The notes beneath the pieces are model-generated. The model was not told the origin of the DNA, ran no database searches, and saw only the letters and a program-made list of their open reading frames with translations. Position numbers and translations under genes: made by a program. Positions 62,301 through 64,000 of a DNA stretch of 64,000 nt are shown in pieces (position 1 is the first letter of the stretch; the number at the start of each line of letters is the position of its first letter). The DNA is taken from the NCBI RefSeq assembly GCF_037975245.1, contig NC_092579.1, forward strand, positions 25,961,166 through 26,025,165. Reading direction: 5' to 3'. The DNA comes from Apostichopus japonicus (lineage: Eukaryota > Echinodermata > Holothuroidea > Aspidochirotida > Stichopodidae).

Positions 62301-62880
62301 GTCACATCACTCATGATAGCTCTGTATATAGGCCTACAGAAGACATTCAAGTCACATCCCTCATGATAGCTCTGTATATAGGCCTACAGAAGACATTAAA
62401 GTCACATCACTCATGATAGCTCTGTATATAGGCCTACAGAAGACATTAAAGTCACATCACTCATGATAGCTCTGTATATAGGCCTACAGAAGACATTAAA
62501 GTCACATCACTCATGATAGCTCTGTATATAGGCCTACAGAAGACATTGAAGTCACATCACTCATGATAGCTCTGTATATAGGCCTACAGAAGACATTAAA
62601 GTCACATCCCTCATGATAGCTCTGTATATAGGCCTACAGAAGACATTCAAGTCACATCCCTCATGATAGCTCTGTATATAGGCCTACAGAAGACATTCAA
62701 GTCACATCACTCATGATAGCTCTGTATATAGGCCTACAGAAGACATTGAAGTCACATCACTCATGATAGCTCTGTATATAGGCCTACAGAAGACATTCAA
62801 GTCACATCCCTCATGATAGCTCTGTATATAGGCCTACAGAAGACATTAAAGTCACATCACTCATGATAGCTCTATTGAAC
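62301..62880. repeat. Exact 50-bp satellite
   Basis: Eleven complete units and one partial, starting every 50 bases from 62301 (gtcacatcactcatgatagc, tctgtatataggcctacaga, agacattaaa). Only two positions vary: tcActc/tcCctc and the A/C/G in att(a/c/g)aa. Beyond 62880 two decayed gtcacatca(c) echoes occur. Confidence 0.97.
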
Positions 62881-63284
62881 TACCGGATATGTTAAAAGTC
62901 ACATCACCCATTGGAGCCATTTTAAGTCACATGACATGAGAGTTTTTTAGAGCCTCCGTAGGAATCTATATATTGGTTTGCTTTATTAAAGTAACAGAGC
63001 CTGCAAGATGTTCTATACATAGCTGTGGAACTCAATGAATATATAAAGCTGTGTTACATTGTAACATAAGAAATTGAACTTGTTGAGCATTCAATTACTG
63101 AACCAATGGGCAGAGTATATTCTGCGTTGACAAACAACATTATTTCTTATTTTTCAATCCCTCAGTCTGACAAGAAAACCAAATGAAAGTTCATGTTTTT
63201 AGTGTTGCTGGATAGATAGAAAAGTTTACAGAAACTGGATGATAGAATAATCACTGTAATTGCAGGAGAGGATCAATATCCTGA

Positions 63285-63423
63285 TTCCTGGAACTTAAGG
63301 ATCCCAGGATAGCATGGAATAGCACACACTGAACCCTGAACTTAAGGACCCCAGGATAGTATGGAATAGCACACATTGAACCCTGAAATTAAGTACCCCA
63401 GGGTAGTATGGAATAGCACACAT
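63285..63423. repeat. 47-bp satellite, left part
   Basis: About three units of gaaccctgaacttaaggatc plus ccaggatagtatggaatagc and acacatt. The array is interrupted at 63424. Confidence 0.9.
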
Positions 63424-63816
63424 TATACAACACCTAATTATATTCCGGCCATTTGATTGGTCAATTGCTCGTCGATTGCATGCAAAATCCGCTCTATTGC
63501 ACGCTATGATGATAGAACCATGCGTTATACTTTTTTGATAGCACTTTTTTCAATGGTAAGACAGCAGAGAAGCCTGTCTGTTCAAAATAATCTGTTGCAT
63601 GAGTGCATTTTACATCCAATTATATCCAAATTTGAAGGTGTTGTATAAAACAAATAATAAGTGGTTTCCATTTGTGCAATAGTGCAAATATTTCATTCGT
63701 TGAACGATGTAATTTGTTCCATTCAACTCAGCTGCGCCTCGTTGAATGAAACATTCCATCTTTCAACTCATGAAATATTTGCACTATTGCAATCATAACC
63801 ATTTATTATTTGTATA
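63424..63816. mobile_element. Palindromic, possibly composite MITE
   Basis: Inserted inside the 47-bp satellite. The left piece (to about 63642) has inverted ends atacaacacct ... aggtgttgtat. The right piece has long inverted arms aacaaataataagtggttt / aaccatttattatttgt with nested gcaatagtgcaaatatttca. This could be one foldback element or two adjacent ones. No coding frame is seen. Confidence 0.6.
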
Positions 63817-63930
63817 CTGAACCCTGAACTTAGGGATCCCAGGATAGTATGGTATAGCACACATTGAACCCTGAACTTAAGGATCCCAGGATAGTATGGA
63901 ATAGCACACATTGAACCCTGAACTTAAAGA
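63817..63930. repeat. 47-bp satellite, right part
   Basis: Resumes ctgaaccctgaacttaggga and continues for about two and a half units before unrelated sequence. Confidence 0.9.
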
Positions 63931-64000
63931 TGAACGATAGTGATTTTTCACCATCGACGAAAAAATACGATTTTATTCAAGAGTATTCTAGTTGGTTTCC

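Noticed and set aside
62301-62880. Possible CRISPR array (regular 50-bp period)
   Set aside because: The units are contiguous with no variable spacers, the genome is eukaryotic and there are no cas genes.
56878-64000. Further upstream FDXR exons
   Set aside because: I scanned the minus strand for the block preceding AVPTG and for the N-terminal FAD motif and found no convincing match.

Overview
The window is eukaryotic nuclear DNA: AT-rich, almost entirely non-coding, packed with tandem repeats and decayed transposable elements, with coding sequence only in short spliced exons. The mix (CR1-like LINE ends, tRNA-derived SINEs, hAT and T2/Kolobok-like non-autonomous DNA transposons, a P2X7-like zinc-binding exon) fits a marine invertebrate. 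I lean towards an echinoderm or a similar deuterostome, but this is an inference from repeat style and not a firm identification.

The one gene I recognise securely is mitochondrial NADPH:adrenodoxin (ferredoxin) oxidoreductase, FDXR, on the minus strand. Its last three coding exons lie at 56706-56877, 28447-28614 and 362-507. Their phases match perfectly and together they encode the C-terminal 161 residues. They are separated by two introns of almost equal size, 28,091 and 27,939 bp, so 486 coding bases are spread over 56.5 kb. Earlier FDXR exons were not found in 56878-64000 and probably lie beyond the right edge.

Nearly everything else sits in FDXR introns. The last intron (508-28446) holds a G/C-tract MITE, tRNA-derived SINEs, a 21-bp minisatellite, two copies of a T2/Kolobok-like element, a MITE inserted into an ACATGTAC-type repeat, a 78-bp satellite, a G-rich quadruplex-prone block and a LINE 3' end. 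The next intron (28615-56705) holds two inverted copies of one hAT family, one of which ends only 34 nt from the FDXR splice acceptor. It also holds a truncated CR1-like LINE, a 3.6-kb array of 35-bp units open in all three plus-strand frames, a 79-bp satellite split by a hAT copy with an exact 8-bp target duplication, 21-bp and 31-bp minisatellites, and a third hAT-type element.

The right end (56878-64000) holds a non-LTR reverse transcriptase fragment, a plus-strand exon resembling the P2X7 intracellular (zinc-binding) domain, an exact 50-bp satellite, and a 47-bp satellite split by a palindromic MITE. Two dispersed copies of a hammerhead-ribozyme-like motif (6319-6358 and 54913-54952) probably mark Penelope-like or retrozyme-type element ends. 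No rRNA, functional tRNA, CRISPR array or bacterial operon is visible.
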